Assembly: GCF_965655635.1 (NCBI RefSeq)
Contig: NZ_CBFHHE010000025.1
Location: forward strand, 1 to 28,897
Source of the DNA: Nereida sp965655635
GTDB taxonomy: Bacteria; Pseudomonadota; Alphaproteobacteria; Rhodobacterales; Rhodobacteraceae
Length of the DNA stretch: 28,897 nt
Reading direction: 5' to 3'
Shown: positions 8,227-15,990 of the stretch, one piece after another
Position numbering within the stretch: the stretch's first letter is position 1
Layout of the letters: each line of letters opens with the position of its first letter
Made by a program: the position numbers and the translations under genes
The notes under the pieces: model-generated
The model's database searches: none
What the model was told of the DNA's origin: nothing
What the model saw: the letters and a program-made list of their open reading frames with translations, nothing else

Positions 8227-9534
8227 TCAACTGCCGCGCTTTGCTCGCAACTTAGCGAAATATTCAAGTCGGCGGTTCAGGTCCCGCTCAAAGCCACGCT
8301 CAACTGGCTGGTAAAATTGTGGGCGCTCCATGCCATCGGGGAAATAGTTTTGCCCAGAAAACCCATCTTCTGCATCATGGTCATAGGCGTAACCCTTACC
8401 GTAGCCTTGGTCCTTCATGAAACTGGTCGCACCATTAAGAATATGTTTAGGCGGAGGCGCTGACCCGGTTGCCTTGGCGGCGGCACGCGCAGCTTTGTAA
8501 GCCACGTAAACACCGTTCGATTTAGGGGCCAGCGCGATATAGGTCAGAGCCTGCGCAAGTGCCAACTCCCCCTCGGGGCTACCAAGCCGCTCGTACGTTT
8601 CCCACGCCTGTAAACACACTGCTTGGGCTTGGGGGTCTGCAAGGCCAACATCTTCCACCGCCATCCGCGTTATGCGGCGCGCCAAAAAGCGTGGGTCTTC
8701 CCCGCCGTCCAGCATACGGGCGAACCAATAAAGCGCCGCATCAGGGTCCGAGCCGCGCACAGATTTATGCAATGCACTGATGAGATTGTAATGGGCGTCG
8801 CCACTTTTGTCGTACTGCGCTGCACGCCGCATTAAACGGGTACTCAGCTGGGCTGCATCAAGTGGCGACGTCACTTTCCAAGGTGCTACTTGTTCGATCA
8901 AGTTAAGGGCGGCACGACCATCCCCATCCGCCATTTCAAGAAGTGCGCGGCGCGCATCGCAATCAAGCGGCAAGTCACGCTCCAACTCGGCTTCGGCGCG
9001 CTGCGCAAGCAGCTCCAAGTCGTCGGTCGACAGACGTTCAAGAACCATCACTGACGCCCGCGACATAACGGCTGCGTTCAATTCAAAGCTGGGGTTCTCA
9101 GTGGTTGCCCCCACCAGCAGGATCGTACCATCTTCCATATGCGGTAAGAACCCGTCCTGCTGTGCTTTGTTAAACCTGTGAATCTCGTCCACAAACAGAA
9201 GCGTACCCTGCCCGTTGGCTCGGCGCATTTTGGCTGCTTCAAATACTTTTCGTAGCTCGGGCACACCCGTGAAAATGGCGCTGATCTGCACAAAGTGTAG
9301 GTCAGTCTCATGGGCCAGCAGGCGTGCGATTGTGGTCTTACCTACACCCGGAGGGCCCCAAAAAATCAAAGATGACAAACTGGCTGACGCAAGCATTACG
9401 CCAAGCGGAGCTTCAGGGCCAAGGACGTGCTGCTGACCAATAACGTCTGCTAGCGACTGTGGACGCAACCGGTCCGCCAGCGGACGCGGGCCGGCAGAGG
9501 CTTCAGGCTCGGACGTGGTGAAGAGATCAGTCAT
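8227..9534 (-). CDS. rarA: Replication-associated recombination protein RarA (MgsA)
   Basis: This 435-residue AAA+ ATPase acts at stalled replication forks and is related to clamp-loader subunits and eukaryotic WRNIP1. The N-terminus has the family start PLADRLRPQSLADVIGQQH (residues 18-36). Walker A is GPPGVGKTT at 60-68, and Walker B with sensor sequence LLFVDEIHRF lies at about 112-121. TTENPSFELN follows near 144-153. The C-terminal half has the RarA-type helical tetramerisation domain (KSVRGSDPDAALYW; YFPDGM). The length is normal. It heads a minus-strand string with crcB, rluA and ATP12, and lies 139 bases from rplQ with a terminator in between, so it probably has its own promoter in 9535-9612. 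Confidence 0.93.
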   Translation of the reverse strand: MTDLFTTSEPEASAGPRPLADRLRPQSLADVIGQQHVLGPEAPLGVMLASASLSSLIFWGPPGVGKTTIARLLAHETDLHFVQISAIFTGVPELRKVFEAAKMRRANGQGTLLFVDEIHRFNKAQQDGFLPHMEDGTILLVGATTENPSFELNAAVMSRASVMVLERLSTDDLELLAQRAEAELERDLPLDCDARRALLEMADGDGRAALNLIEQVAPWKVTSPLDAAQLSTRLMRRAAQYDKSGDAHYNLISALHKSVRGSDPDAALYWFARMLDGGEDPRFLARRITRMAVEDVGLADPQAQAVCLQAWETYERLGSPEGELALAQALTYIALAPKSNGVYVAYKAARAAAKATGSAPPPKHILNGATSFMKDQGYGKGYAYDHDAEDGFSGQNYFPDGMERPQFYQPVERGFERDLNRRLEYFAKLRAKRGS

Positions 9535-9610
9535 ACATCGAAACTACGCCCATGCAGAGCCGAGGGAAAGCTACTGATTATCTATCAGCAAGTTCAACAG
9601 AACTAGCCGA

Positions 9611-9646
9611 AATAGAAAAAGCCCCGTCGCATTTCTGCGACGGGGC
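9611..9646 (-). terminator. Terminator of the rpsM-rplQ unit
   Basis: An 11-bp perfect stem pairs 9621-9631 with 9636-9646 around the loop TTTC and is followed on the minus strand by five U residues. It lies 27 bases beyond the rplQ stop and closes the ribosomal cluster. Confidence 0.88.
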
Positions 9647-9673
9647 CCGAATTCAAGTGTAGGGCGTGATGCC

Positions 9674-10093
9674 TTACTCAGCAGCAGCTTCTGCCGCTTC
9701 GGTGCGCGCACGATCTGCGGCACCTTTTGCATCGCGGTCACGATCAACAAACTCGATGATCGCCATTGGCGCCATGTCACCGTAACGGAAGCCAGCTTTC
9801 AGAACGCGCACGTAACCACCTTGGCGGTCTTTGTAGCGCGGTCCGAGGACTTCAAACAATTTCTCAACATATGCGTCTTGCTTTAAACGGCTCGCAGCCT
9901 GACGACGTGAGTGCAGGTCGCCTTTTTTGCCCAATGTTACCAACTTTTCGATAACACGACGAAGTTCTTTCGCCTTTGGCAGTGTTGTTTTGATTTGCTC
10001 ATGCTCGATGAGCGAGCCAGCCATGTTTGCAAACAGCGCCTTACGGTGCTCGTGTGTGCGGTTTAGGCGTCGGTAACCTTTTGCGTGACGCAT
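9674..10093 (-). CDS. rplQ: 50S ribosomal protein L17
   Basis: This 139-residue protein of the large subunit lies near the peptide exit region. The N-terminus MRHAKGYRRLNRTHEHRKAL and the GGYVRVLKAGFRYGDMAPMA block (about residues 91-110) are diagnostic. The C-terminal tail is an Ala/Glu-rich extension (AADRARTEAAEAAAE), beyond the roughly 120-residue core and common in alphaproteobacteria. A good AGGAG ribosome site precedes the ATG. It is the last gene of the cluster, 125 bases after rpoA, with the terminator directly behind it. Confidence 0.96.
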   Translation of the reverse strand: MRHAKGYRRLNRTHEHRKALFANMAGSLIEHEQIKTTLPKAKELRRVIEKLVTLGKKGDLHSRRQAASRLKQDAYVEKLFEVLGPRYKDRQGGYVRVLKAGFRYGDMAPMAIIEFVDRDRDAKGAADRARTEAAEAAAE

Positions 10094-10179
10094 TTCTTAT
10101 CTCCTAATTATGCTTTGTAGCGAGGGTCTGATGCGTGTCAGCCCTTCAAATTGGGGCGGGATTGCCCAGTCTGTATGCA

Positions 10180-10204
10180 GAGCGGATCGCATGTCGGCCC
10201 GCTC
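10180..10204 (-). other. Hairpin in the rpoA-rplQ spacer
   Basis: GAGCGG at 10180-10185 can pair with CCGCTC at 10199-10204. It lies just past the rpoA stop in a 125-base spacer and has no U-tract, so it is more likely an mRNA-stability or processing hairpin than a terminator. The rest of the spacer shows only the rplQ ribosome site. Confidence 0.35.
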
Positions 10205-10218
10205 CGCGTAATATCAAC

Positions 10219-11235
10219 TTAGAAGTTGTCTTCGAACTTCTTAGCAAGATCTTCAATGTTGTCCGGTGGCCAGTCCTCAACGTCCATGCCGAGGTGCAAG
10301 CCCATGCCTGACAGTACTTCTTTGATTTCATTCAAAGACTTACGGCCAAAGTTCGGCGTACGGAGCATTTCAGCTTCGGTTTTCTGGATAAGATCACCAA
10401 TGTAGACAATGTTGTCGTTCTTCAGGCAGTTTGCTGAACGAACAGACAATTCCAACTCGTCCACTTTCTTAAGAAGCAGTGGGTTGAATTCAAGGCCATC
10501 ATCTTCTTGTGCAGCTGATGCACTTTCAGGCTCATCAAAGTTCACAAAGATAGACAACTGGTCCTGCAGAATGCGCGCCGCGTAAGCAACGGCATCGTCA
10601 GGCGTGATTGAGCCATCTGTTTCAAGCTTAAGTGTCAGCTTGTCATAATCCAAAACCTGACCTTCACGTGTTGGCTGAACTTCATAGCTTACCTTTTTTA
10701 CAGGTGAGTAGATCGCATCAATTGCCATCATGCCGATAGGCGCATCTTCTGGTTTGTTCTTGTCCGCAGCAACGTAGCCCTTGCCTGTGTTTACGGTCAG
10801 TTCCATGAACACATCCGCGCCATCGTCAAGGTGACAGATCACGTGGTCTTTGTTCAAAACTTCAACACCAGCAGACTCAGAAATGTCAGCAGCAGTGACA
10901 ACGCCTGGACCCTTAGCTTGGATAGAAACCCGCTTGGGGCCTTCCACGTCCATGCGGATCGCAACGCCTTTGAGGTTCAAGATGATGTCAGTTACGTCTT
11001 CACGTACACCGGCAACGCTTGAAAACTCGTGCAGAACATTATCGATTTGAACCGCAGTAATGGCAGCACCCTGAAGTGATGACATCAAAATACGGCGCAG
11101 GGCGTTGCCCAACGTCAAACCGAAACCACGCTCAAGCGGTTCAGCTACAACAGTTGCCTGACGTGCAGGATCGTTGCCAGGCTTTACAGCCAATTGCTGC
11201 GGCTTGATCAGTTCTTGCCAATTCTTATGGATCAT
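10219..11235 (-). CDS. rpoA: DNA-directed RNA polymerase alpha subunit
   Basis: This 338-residue subunit nucleates RNA polymerase assembly through its N-terminal domain and contacts UP elements and activators through its C-terminal domain. The N-terminal dimerisation region includes ERGFGLTLGNALRRILMSSL (residues 35-54). After an acidic linker (about 233-250) the alpha-CTD shows the DNA-contact residues in VRSANC (R266, N269, C270) and GRKSLNEIK (K299, S300). I chose the ATG at 11235 because it follows a GGAGGGA ribosome site and gives the family N-terminus. The frame open to 11331 is non-coding leader. The order rpsM-rpsK-rpoA-rplQ is the classic alpha operon without rpsD. Confidence 0.97.
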   Translation of the reverse strand: MIHKNWQELIKPQQLAVKPGNDPARQATVVAEPLERGFGLTLGNALRRILMSSLQGAAITAVQIDNVLHEFSSVAGVREDVTDIILNLKGVAIRMDVEGPKRVSIQAKGPGVVTAADISESAGVEVLNKDHVICHLDDGADVFMELTVNTGKGYVAADKNKPEDAPIGMMAIDAIYSPVKKVSYEVQPTREGQVLDYDKLTLKLETDGSITPDDAVAYAARILQDQLSIFVNFDEPESASAAQEDDGLEFNPLLLKKVDELELSVRSANCLKNDNIVYIGDLIQKTEAEMLRTPNFGRKSLNEIKEVLSGMGLHLGMDVEDWPPDNIEDLAKKFEDNF

Positions 11236-11304
11236 GCGTCCCTCCATTCTTGCGTTCCTTCCATGTCCTAAAAGGAGCGCTCTCGAGGTTAAAAATGACG
11301 GAAT

Positions 11305-11329
11305 GGGGCCGTGTGCGAAACGCGGCCCC
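11305..11329 (-). other. Hairpin in the rpsK-rpoA spacer
   Basis: A nine-pair stem with one wobble pairs 11305-11313 with 11321-11329 around a seven-base loop. It lies in the 109-base spacer behind rpsK. The minus strand has no U-tract after it, so a strong terminator is unlikely; mRNA processing or mild attenuation before rpoA is more plausible. Confidence 0.45.
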
Positions 11330-11344
11330 AAGGGTATTCAGATA

Positions 11345-11734
11345 TTATACGCGGCGACGCTTTGGTGGGCGGCAACCGTTGTGCGCCATTGGTGTCACGT
11401 CACGGATAGATGTGATGTTGAAACCAACTGCAGCCAAAGCACGTAGTGCAGATTCACGGCCTGAACCGGGACCTTGCACTTCGACTTCCAGCGTTTTGAC
11501 GCCGTGCTCTTGCGCTTTTTTGCCAGCATCTTCAGCCGCCATCTGCGCCGCATATGGCGTAGATTTACGTGAGCCTTTGAAACCCATTGTACCAGCAGAC
11601 GACCAAGAAATGGCGTTACCTTGCACATCGGAGATGAGGATTTTTGTGTTGTTGAAAGAAGAGTTCACGTGAGCAACGCCAGCGGCGATATTCTTGCGTT
11701 CTTTTTTCTTAGTGCGGGTCTTATCACGAGCCAT
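11345..11734 (-). CDS. rpsK: 30S ribosomal protein S11
   Basis: This 129-residue protein of the small-subunit platform helps form the mRNA exit site beside 16S rRNA. The conserved AHVNSSFNNTKILISDVQGN stretch lies at residues 21-40, STPYAAQMAAEDAGKKA is central, and the C-terminal signature HNGCRPPKRRRV is intact. A G-rich ribosome site stands before the ATG. It begins 13 bases after rpsM and is followed by a 109-base spacer with a hairpin before rpoA. Confidence 0.97.
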   Translation of the reverse strand: MARDKTRTKKKERKNIAAGVAHVNSSFNNTKILISDVQGNAISWSSAGTMGFKGSRKSTPYAAQMAAEDAGKKAQEHGVKTLEVEVQGPGSGRESALRALAAVGFNITSIRDVTPMAHNGCRPPKRRRV

Positions 11735-11747
11735 GGATCAGTCCCCC

Positions 11748-12116
11748 TTATTTCTTCTTACCAGCAATGGCCTTTGCGGGGCCTTTGCGAGTACGAGCGT
11801 TAGTGTGTGTGCGCTGACCACGGACAGGCAAGTTACGACGGTGACGCAGGCCACGGTAGCAACCAAGATCCATCAGACGCTTGATGTTCATCGTTGTTTC
11901 ACGACGCAGGTCGCCTTCAACGGTGTAGTTTTCGTCGATGTGCTCGCGCAGTGACAAAATTTCCGCATCGGAAAGTTCATTCACGCGGCGAGTGAGGTCG
12001 ATCCCCAAAGCTTCGCAAATCGCATAAGCAGAGGTGTTCCCAATGCCAGTAACATAAGTGAGGGCAATCACGACGCGCTTATTCGTCGGGACGTTAACGC
12101 CGGCAATACGAGCCAA
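11748..12116 (-). CDS. rpsM: 30S ribosomal protein S13
   Basis: This 122-residue protein sits in the 30S head and makes inter-subunit bridges to L5 and 23S rRNA. The sequence begins ARIAGVNVPTNKR, carries the helix-hairpin-helix segment near residues 15-30, and ends with the signature LPVRGQRTHTNARTRKG and a lysine tail. The start codon is TTG at 12114-12116, preceded by a good GGAAGAG ribosome site at normal distance. The conserved N-terminus begins exactly there and no ATG is available in frame. A 187-base gap separates it from adk, so this is probably the first gene of the rpsM-rpsK-rpoA-rplQ unit. Confidence 0.96.
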   Translation of the reverse strand: MARIAGVNVPTNKRVVIALTYVTGIGNTSAYAICEALGIDLTRRVNELSDAEILSLREHIDENYTVEGDLRRETTMNIKRLMDLGCYRGLRHRRNLPVRGQRTHTNARTRKGPAKAIAGKKK

Positions 12117-12212
12117 TGTTCTCTTCCTTTTTCAGTTGCGGATCCGTAGTTCCAGACCCTTTTTTCACAACATCGGACGGAAAGTCCTTTGTCATATCGA
12201 GGTATTTTGCAC

Positions 12213-12262
12213 TCAAAAAGCGCAACTAGCCCGACTCAGAAGAGCGGGGCAGATGGGGCTAG
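12213..12262 (-). terminator. Possible terminator behind adk
   Basis: CTAGCCC at 12226-12232 can pair with GGGCTAG at 12256-12262 over a long loop, followed on the minus strand by a T-rich run at about 12215-12219. The stem is short and the loop is 23 bases. The rest of this 187-base spacer must hold the rpsM leader, but no convincing -35/-10 pair was found. Confidence 0.35.
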
Positions 12263-12303
12263 CTAGGGCCTTTTGGCTCAAGCGTCAATATGAGGTTGAT
12301 CAA

Positions 12304-12948
12304 TCAATCCAGAATAACGTTGATTTCGCCAGCAACGTCACCGATTTCACCAAGACCGTTCACCGAAGACAGCTGATCCTTGGCGTAATAATAACCAATC
12401 AGCGGGCTGGTCTGTTTATAATAAGCCATCAGACGCGTCTTCAGGCTATCTTCGTTGTCATCTGCGCGTCGCTGGAAATTGCTGCTCCCGCAGTTCGAGC
12501 AGTTACCGTCTGCTGGCTGTGGCTTGGTCGCATCATTATAGACTTCACCACAGTCACCACAGGTTGAACGGGCCGTAATCCGAGCCACAAGAGCCTCATC
12601 ATCAACACGCATTTCAATCACTGCATCAAGTGATGCTCCGATCTTATCCATTAACTTTGCCAGAGCATCCGCCTGAGGCAACGTGCGCGGGAAACCATCA
12701 AAGATGAAACCGCCCTTTGCATCGCCGGTGAGCTTTTCCTCGATCAAACCAATAACGATCTCATCAGTCACCAAGTTGCCCGCATCCATCACTGCCGCAA
12801 CTTTTTTGCCCATCTCGGTTCCGGATGTCTTTGCTTCGCGAAGCATGTCACCTGTTGAGAGTTGGATCATGTCGCGCTGCTCAACGAGCTTGCGTGCTTG
12901 GGTGCCTTTACCAGCACCAGGAGGTCCGAGGAGAATAATGTTCGTCAT
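12304..12948 (-). CDS. adk: Adenylate kinase
   Basis: This 214-residue cytoplasmic enzyme interconverts ATP + AMP and two ADP. The P-loop is GPPGAGKGT at residues 8-16, followed by the AMP-binding QLSTGDMLR segment and FDGFPRT (83-89). It is the long-LID form, and the LID carries four cysteines (C130, C133, C150, C153) in CX2C...CX2C spacing, which would bind a structural zinc. I chose the ATG at 12948 over an upstream frame to 12975 because homologues begin at the hydrophobic strand (NIILLGPPG). It follows secY, as in many bacterial spc operons. Confidence 0.95.
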   Translation of the reverse strand: MTNIILLGPPGAGKGTQARKLVEQRDMIQLSTGDMLREAKTSGTEMGKKVAAVMDAGNLVTDEIVIGLIEEKLTGDAKGGFIFDGFPRTLPQADALAKLMDKIGASLDAVIEMRVDDEALVARITARSTCGDCGEVYNDATKPQPADGNCSNCGSSNFQRRADDNEDSLKTRLMAYYKQTSPLIGYYYAKDQLSSVNGLGEIGDVAGEINVILD

Positions 12949-13046
12949 ATTTTTGGGTCTTTCTTGGCGATTCACCGAGTTTGTATACTATTGGATACCA
13001 AAACGTCCCTACAAATTTGCAGAGGCGCTTAGTAATTTATCAAATC

Positions 13047-14411
13047 CTATCGGCGAACCGGGCTGCGTTTTTTCCGGCGGCCCTTGCCTTTGCCACTTAG
13101 CTGGGACTTTTCAATCAAGCCCTCGTACTGGTGAGCTAGCAAATGCGACTGGATTTGTTGAACCGTATCCATACCGACGCTGACGATAATCAAAATAGAT
13201 GTACCGCCAAAATACGCCGTAATTTGCAAGTTTGAGCGGATCATCTCAGGCAGCAAACACACCAGCGCAAGATAGCCAGCACCAAGCACCAGCAGGCGCG
13301 TCACGACATAATCCAGATACTCTGCTGTTTTCTTGCCAGGGCGAATGCCCGGAACAAAACCGTTCTGGTTCTTCAGATTGTCCGCAACTTCTTCGGTCTT
13401 AAAGGCGACGTTGAAGGTGTAAAAGAACGTGAAGAAAATGATCATTGCCGCAAAGAACACGAGGTAGAGTGGCTGACCTGGTCCAAAATAGGCCAGAACA
13501 GTCGACATGAACGGGCTTGTTTGGTTCCCGCTAAAAGTTGCGAGCGTCGTTGGCAATAGCAACAGGGAGGATGCAAAAATCGCAGGGATAACGCCAGCCG
13601 GGTTCACTTTGACGGGCAAGTGGCTTGAACCGCCATCATACACCTTCATACCGACTTGGCGGCGCGGATACTGAATAGTGATTTTCCGTAAAGCGCGCTC
13701 CATGAAGACCACAAATGTTAGCGTCGCCCCAATCATAAAGAGAACACCAACGATCGTAGCAGAGTTAAGTGCGCCAGAACGGCCTTGACTAAAGAACTGA
13801 GCAAAGGCCAACGGCAATTCTGCAATAATACCAACAAAGATAATCAGAGAAATACCATTACCGATGCCGCGTGCTGTAATCTGCTCACCAAGCCACATCA
13901 GGAACATTGTGCCACCCACAAGGGTCACAACACATGAAATGCGGAAGAACCAACCGGGATCAGTCACAAGATCGCCAGCCTCAAGCGAGACAGCCAACCC
14001 GTACGCTTGGAACGTCGCCAGTACCACTGTGCCGTAGCGCGTGAATTGGTTGATTTTCTTACGACCAGGCTCGCCCTCTTTTTTCAGCTGCTCGAAATAA
14101 GGAACCATCGCTGTCAAAAGCTGAATGATAATCGAGGCTGAAATGTAAGGCATGATGCCAAGAGCGAAGATGCCCATCCGCGACAGCGCACCACCAGTAA
14201 ACATGCCCAAGACACCTGCAATACCGCTGGCCGCTTGATCCATGAACGTACGCAGACTGTCTGCATCGATGCCCGGTACAGGAATATAGGTCCCGATCCG
14301 ATAGACGATTAACAAACCAATCGTAAATAAAATGCGCTGGCGCAATTCGGTCGCTTTGCCGAAAGCTCCCCACGACATGTTGGAGGCCATTTGTTCCGCA
14401 GCTGATGCCAT
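13047..14411 (-). CDS. secY: Preprotein translocase subunit SecY
   Basis: This 454-residue inner-membrane protein forms the channel of the Sec translocon with SecE and SecG. About ten hydrophobic helices are visible. The N-terminal amphipathic region ATELRQRILFTIGLLIVYR runs into helix 1. The plug region follows GTYIPVPGID. A conserved cytoplasmic loop contains QYPRRQVG, and the loop after helix 8 contains the DNLKNQNGFVPGIRPG stretch that contacts ribosomes and SecA. The C-terminus is short and basic (GKGKGRRKKRSPVRR). A strong hairpin lies just upstream of the ATG. It lies between rplO and adk, as in the standard spc order. Confidence 0.97.
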   Translation of the reverse strand: MASAAEQMASNMSWGAFGKATELRQRILFTIGLLIVYRIGTYIPVPGIDADSLRTFMDQAASGIAGVLGMFTGGALSRMGIFALGIMPYISASIIIQLLTAMVPYFEQLKKEGEPGRKKINQFTRYGTVVLATFQAYGLAVSLEAGDLVTDPGWFFRISCVVTLVGGTMFLMWLGEQITARGIGNGISLIIFVGIIAELPLAFAQFFSQGRSGALNSATIVGVLFMIGATLTFVVFMERALRKITIQYPRRQVGMKVYDGGSSHLPVKVNPAGVIPAIFASSLLLLPTTLATFSGNQTSPFMSTVLAYFGPGQPLYLVFFAAMIIFFTFFYTFNVAFKTEEVADNLKNQNGFVPGIRPGKKTAEYLDYVVTRLLVLGAGYLALVCLLPEMIRSNLQITAYFGGTSILIIVSVGMDTVQQIQSHLLAHQYEGLIEKSQLSGKGKGRRKKRSPVRR

Positions 14412-14435
14412 ATTAATCGTCTCTTTTAATCAAAT

Positions 14436-14466
14436 GCGCCGCCAGACGGCTTCCCGTTGGCGGCGC
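14436..14466 (-). other. Strong stem-loop just upstream of secY
   Basis: Thirteen base pairs with one bulged base: 14436-14444 pairs with 14458-14466 and 14446-14449 pairs with 14454-14457, leaving a four-base loop. A smaller hairpin (14491-14496 with 14503-14508) precedes it behind rplO. The mRNA stem ends about 24 bases before the secY start. No U-tract follows immediately (ATTTGATTAAAAG). It could be a weak terminator, an RNase site or a translational control element. Confidence 0.6.
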
Positions 14467-14517
14467 TTGGAAAACTTGAAGCGTTATGTAAGGGGCCTAA
14501 GCGCCCCTAACAACCTC

Positions 14518-14997
14518 TTATTCAGCGGCCGCTTCTTTTACTGAGCCAGTAACGGTCAATTTACCGCCGGCTTTTTCAACAGCGGCGATGGCGCCAGCTG
14601 ATGCGCCGGTTACTTCAGCAGTGATTTTCGCCGTTACTTCGCCTTTGGCGAGAATGCGAATACCGTCAAGCTTACGGCGCACGACACCTGTAGATACCAG
14701 TGTATCTTCGGTGACTTTGCCAGCTTCCAGAACACCTGCGTCGATGAACTTCTGGATCAAGCCAAGGTTAATGACTGCAAATTTCTTACGGTTCGGTTTG
14801 TTGAAGCCACGCTTTGGAAGGCGTTGGTAGAGGGGCATCTGCCCACCTTCAAAACCTTTGATCGCAACACCTGAACGGGACTTTTGACCCTTGATACCAC
14901 GGCCACCAGTCTTACCAGTGCCGGAACCCGGACCACGACCAACGCGCTTGCGTTTTTTGGTTGCGCCGGGATTGTCGTGTAGTTCGTTAAGTTTCAT
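14518..14997 (-). CDS. rplO: 50S ribosomal protein L15
   Basis: This 159-residue protein reaches deep into domain II of 23S rRNA. The glycine- and arginine-rich N-terminus carries GATKKRKRVGRGPGSGTGKT, followed by GQKSRSGVAIKGFEGGQMPL (about residues 39-58) and KRGFNKPNRKKFAVINL. The C-terminal domain ends with the KAGGKLTVTG motif. A GGAG ribosome site stands before the ATG. The gene is separated from rpmD by 211 bases that contain a strong terminator and a promoter-like pair, so rplO may head its own unit with secY and adk. Confidence 0.96.
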   Translation of the reverse strand: MKLNELHDNPGATKKRKRVGRGPGSGTGKTGGRGIKGQKSRSGVAIKGFEGGQMPLYQRLPKRGFNKPNRKKFAVINLGLIQKFIDAGVLEAGKVTEDTLVSTGVVRRKLDGIRILAKGEVTAKITAEVTGASAGAIAAVEKAGGKLTVTGSVKEAAAE

Positions 14998-15091
14998 ATC
15001 GCTTCTCCTTTGCCGGACGGTCTCCCCGAAGCGAACGGGAGGGACACGGCGTTAAATTGATTCGGGACGCCCAATGAACGCCCACCGGCGG

Positions 15092-15120
15092 CGTATAGAC
15101 CCGCAACGCCTTTGGATCAA
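15092..15120 (-). promoter_or_regulatory. Candidate sigma-70 promoter for rplO-secY-adk
   Basis: On the minus strand TTGATC (15115-15120) and TATACG (15092-15097) are separated by exactly 17 bases, matching four of six positions each with the sigma-70 consensus. It lies about 95 bases upstream of rplO and downstream of the terminator that follows rpmD. This arrangement would restart transcription. It is a sequence match only. Confidence 0.5.
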
Positions 15121-15151
15121 GGTGTTGCACGCATCAATTACGCCAATACGC

Positions 15152-15185
15152 CAAACGAAAAGCGCCCCGCACGAATGCGAGGCGC
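15152..15185 (-). terminator. Intrinsic terminator behind rpmD, inside the spc cluster
   Basis: A 10-bp stem with one wobble pairs 15162-15171 with 15176-15185. On the transcript the loop is the stable tetraloop UUCG, and the run UUUUCGUUU follows. It starts 23 bases after the rpmD stop. This is as good a terminator as the one at the end of the cluster. Confidence 0.85.
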
Positions 15186-15208
15186 AAATCTGTCAACTAA
15201 ACCTAAGC

Positions 15209-15397
15209 TCAGCCTTTTTCTTCGATGATCTCAACCATGTGAGAGATAGAATTCACCATGCCGCGGACGGATGGTGTGTCTTCTAGCTCACGGGTTTTAT
15301 GCATCTTGTTCAGGCCCAGACCGATCAAAGTCTTACGCTGCTTTTCAGGGCGGCGAATGGGTGAACCGATTTGCTTAACAACGATGGTTTTAGCCAT
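15209..15397 (-). CDS. rpmD: 50S ribosomal protein L30
   Basis: This 62-residue protein of the large subunit contains the L30 core IVVKQIGSPIRRPEKQRKTL (residues 4-23) and the central GLGLNKMHKTRELEDTPSVR. The C-terminus is acidic. Length is typical for bacteria. It begins 12 bases after rpsE and ends directly ahead of the terminator at 15152-15185, so it appears to be the last gene of the rpmC-to-rpmD transcript. Confidence 0.95.
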   Translation of the reverse strand: MAKTIVVKQIGSPIRRPEKQRKTLIGLGLNKMHKTRELEDTPSVRGMVNSISHMVEIIEEKG

Positions 15398-15409
15398 TGC
15401 TCAGTCTCC

Positions 15410-15979
15410 TTAAGCTTCGGCTTCAGCGGCAGGCGCTGGAGCGTCAGTTTTGGGCAGGATGTCAGCCACTTTCTTACCACGGCGCTGTGCCACCTGACGG
15501 GGGCTGCTTTCCTTGGTGAGGCCATCCAACGTAGCGCGGATCATGTTGTAAGGGTTCTGGGAACCGATTGACTTAGCAACCACGTCCTGAACACCCAACA
15601 TCTCGAACACAGCACGCATTGGACCACCAGCAATGATACCAGTACCCGTTGGGGCGGTACGCATTACAACTTTGCCTGCGCCATGACGGCCAGCCATATC
15701 GTGGTGCAATGTGCGGCCTTCGCGCAGAGGCACACGGATCATCTGGCGCTTTGCTTGCTCGGTGGCTTTGCGAATGGCCTCAGGGACCTCTTTCGCTTTA
15801 CCTTTACCGAAGCCAACACGGCCTTTCTGATCGCCGACAACTACGAGTGCGGCAAAGCCAAAGCGCTTACCACCCTTTACAGTTTTCGACACACGGTTGA
15901 TCGCCACCAGACGGTCGGCGAATTCAGGGGTCTCTTCGCGATCGCGACCTTTACCCCGACGGTTTTCACGTTCTGCCAT
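15410..15979 (-). CDS. rpsE: 30S ribosomal protein S5
   Basis: This 189-residue protein is important for decoding accuracy and helicase action at the mRNA entry channel. The N-terminal double-stranded RNA-binding domain includes RVSKTVKGGKRFGFAALVVV (about residues 29-48) and GRVGFGKGKAKEVPEAI. The C-terminal domain includes GTGIIAGGPMRAVFEMLGV and GSQNPYNMIRATLDGL. The Ala/Pro/Glu-rich tail (about residues 175-189) is a group-specific extension. It begins 11 bases after rplR and precedes rpmD. Confidence 0.97.
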   Translation of the reverse strand: MAERENRRGKGRDREETPEFADRLVAINRVSKTVKGGKRFGFAALVVVGDQKGRVGFGKGKAKEVPEAIRKATEQAKRQMIRVPLREGRTLHHDMAGRHGAGKVVMRTAPTGTGIIAGGPMRAVFEMLGVQDVVAKSIGSQNPYNMIRATLDGLTKESSPRQVAQRRGKKVADILPKTDAPAPAAEAEA

Positions 15980-15990
15980 TTTCCGTCTCC

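Noticed and set aside
9592..9603. GTTC-N4-GAAC palindrome upstream of rarA, possible LexA site
   Set aside because: Spacing and orientation do not match the alphaproteobacterial N7 direct repeat, nor the Gram-positive GAAC-N4-GTTC box.
12117..12303. Promoter for rpsM
   Set aside because: Several TTG-containing hexamers are present, but none is paired with a plausible -10 at 16-18 bases.
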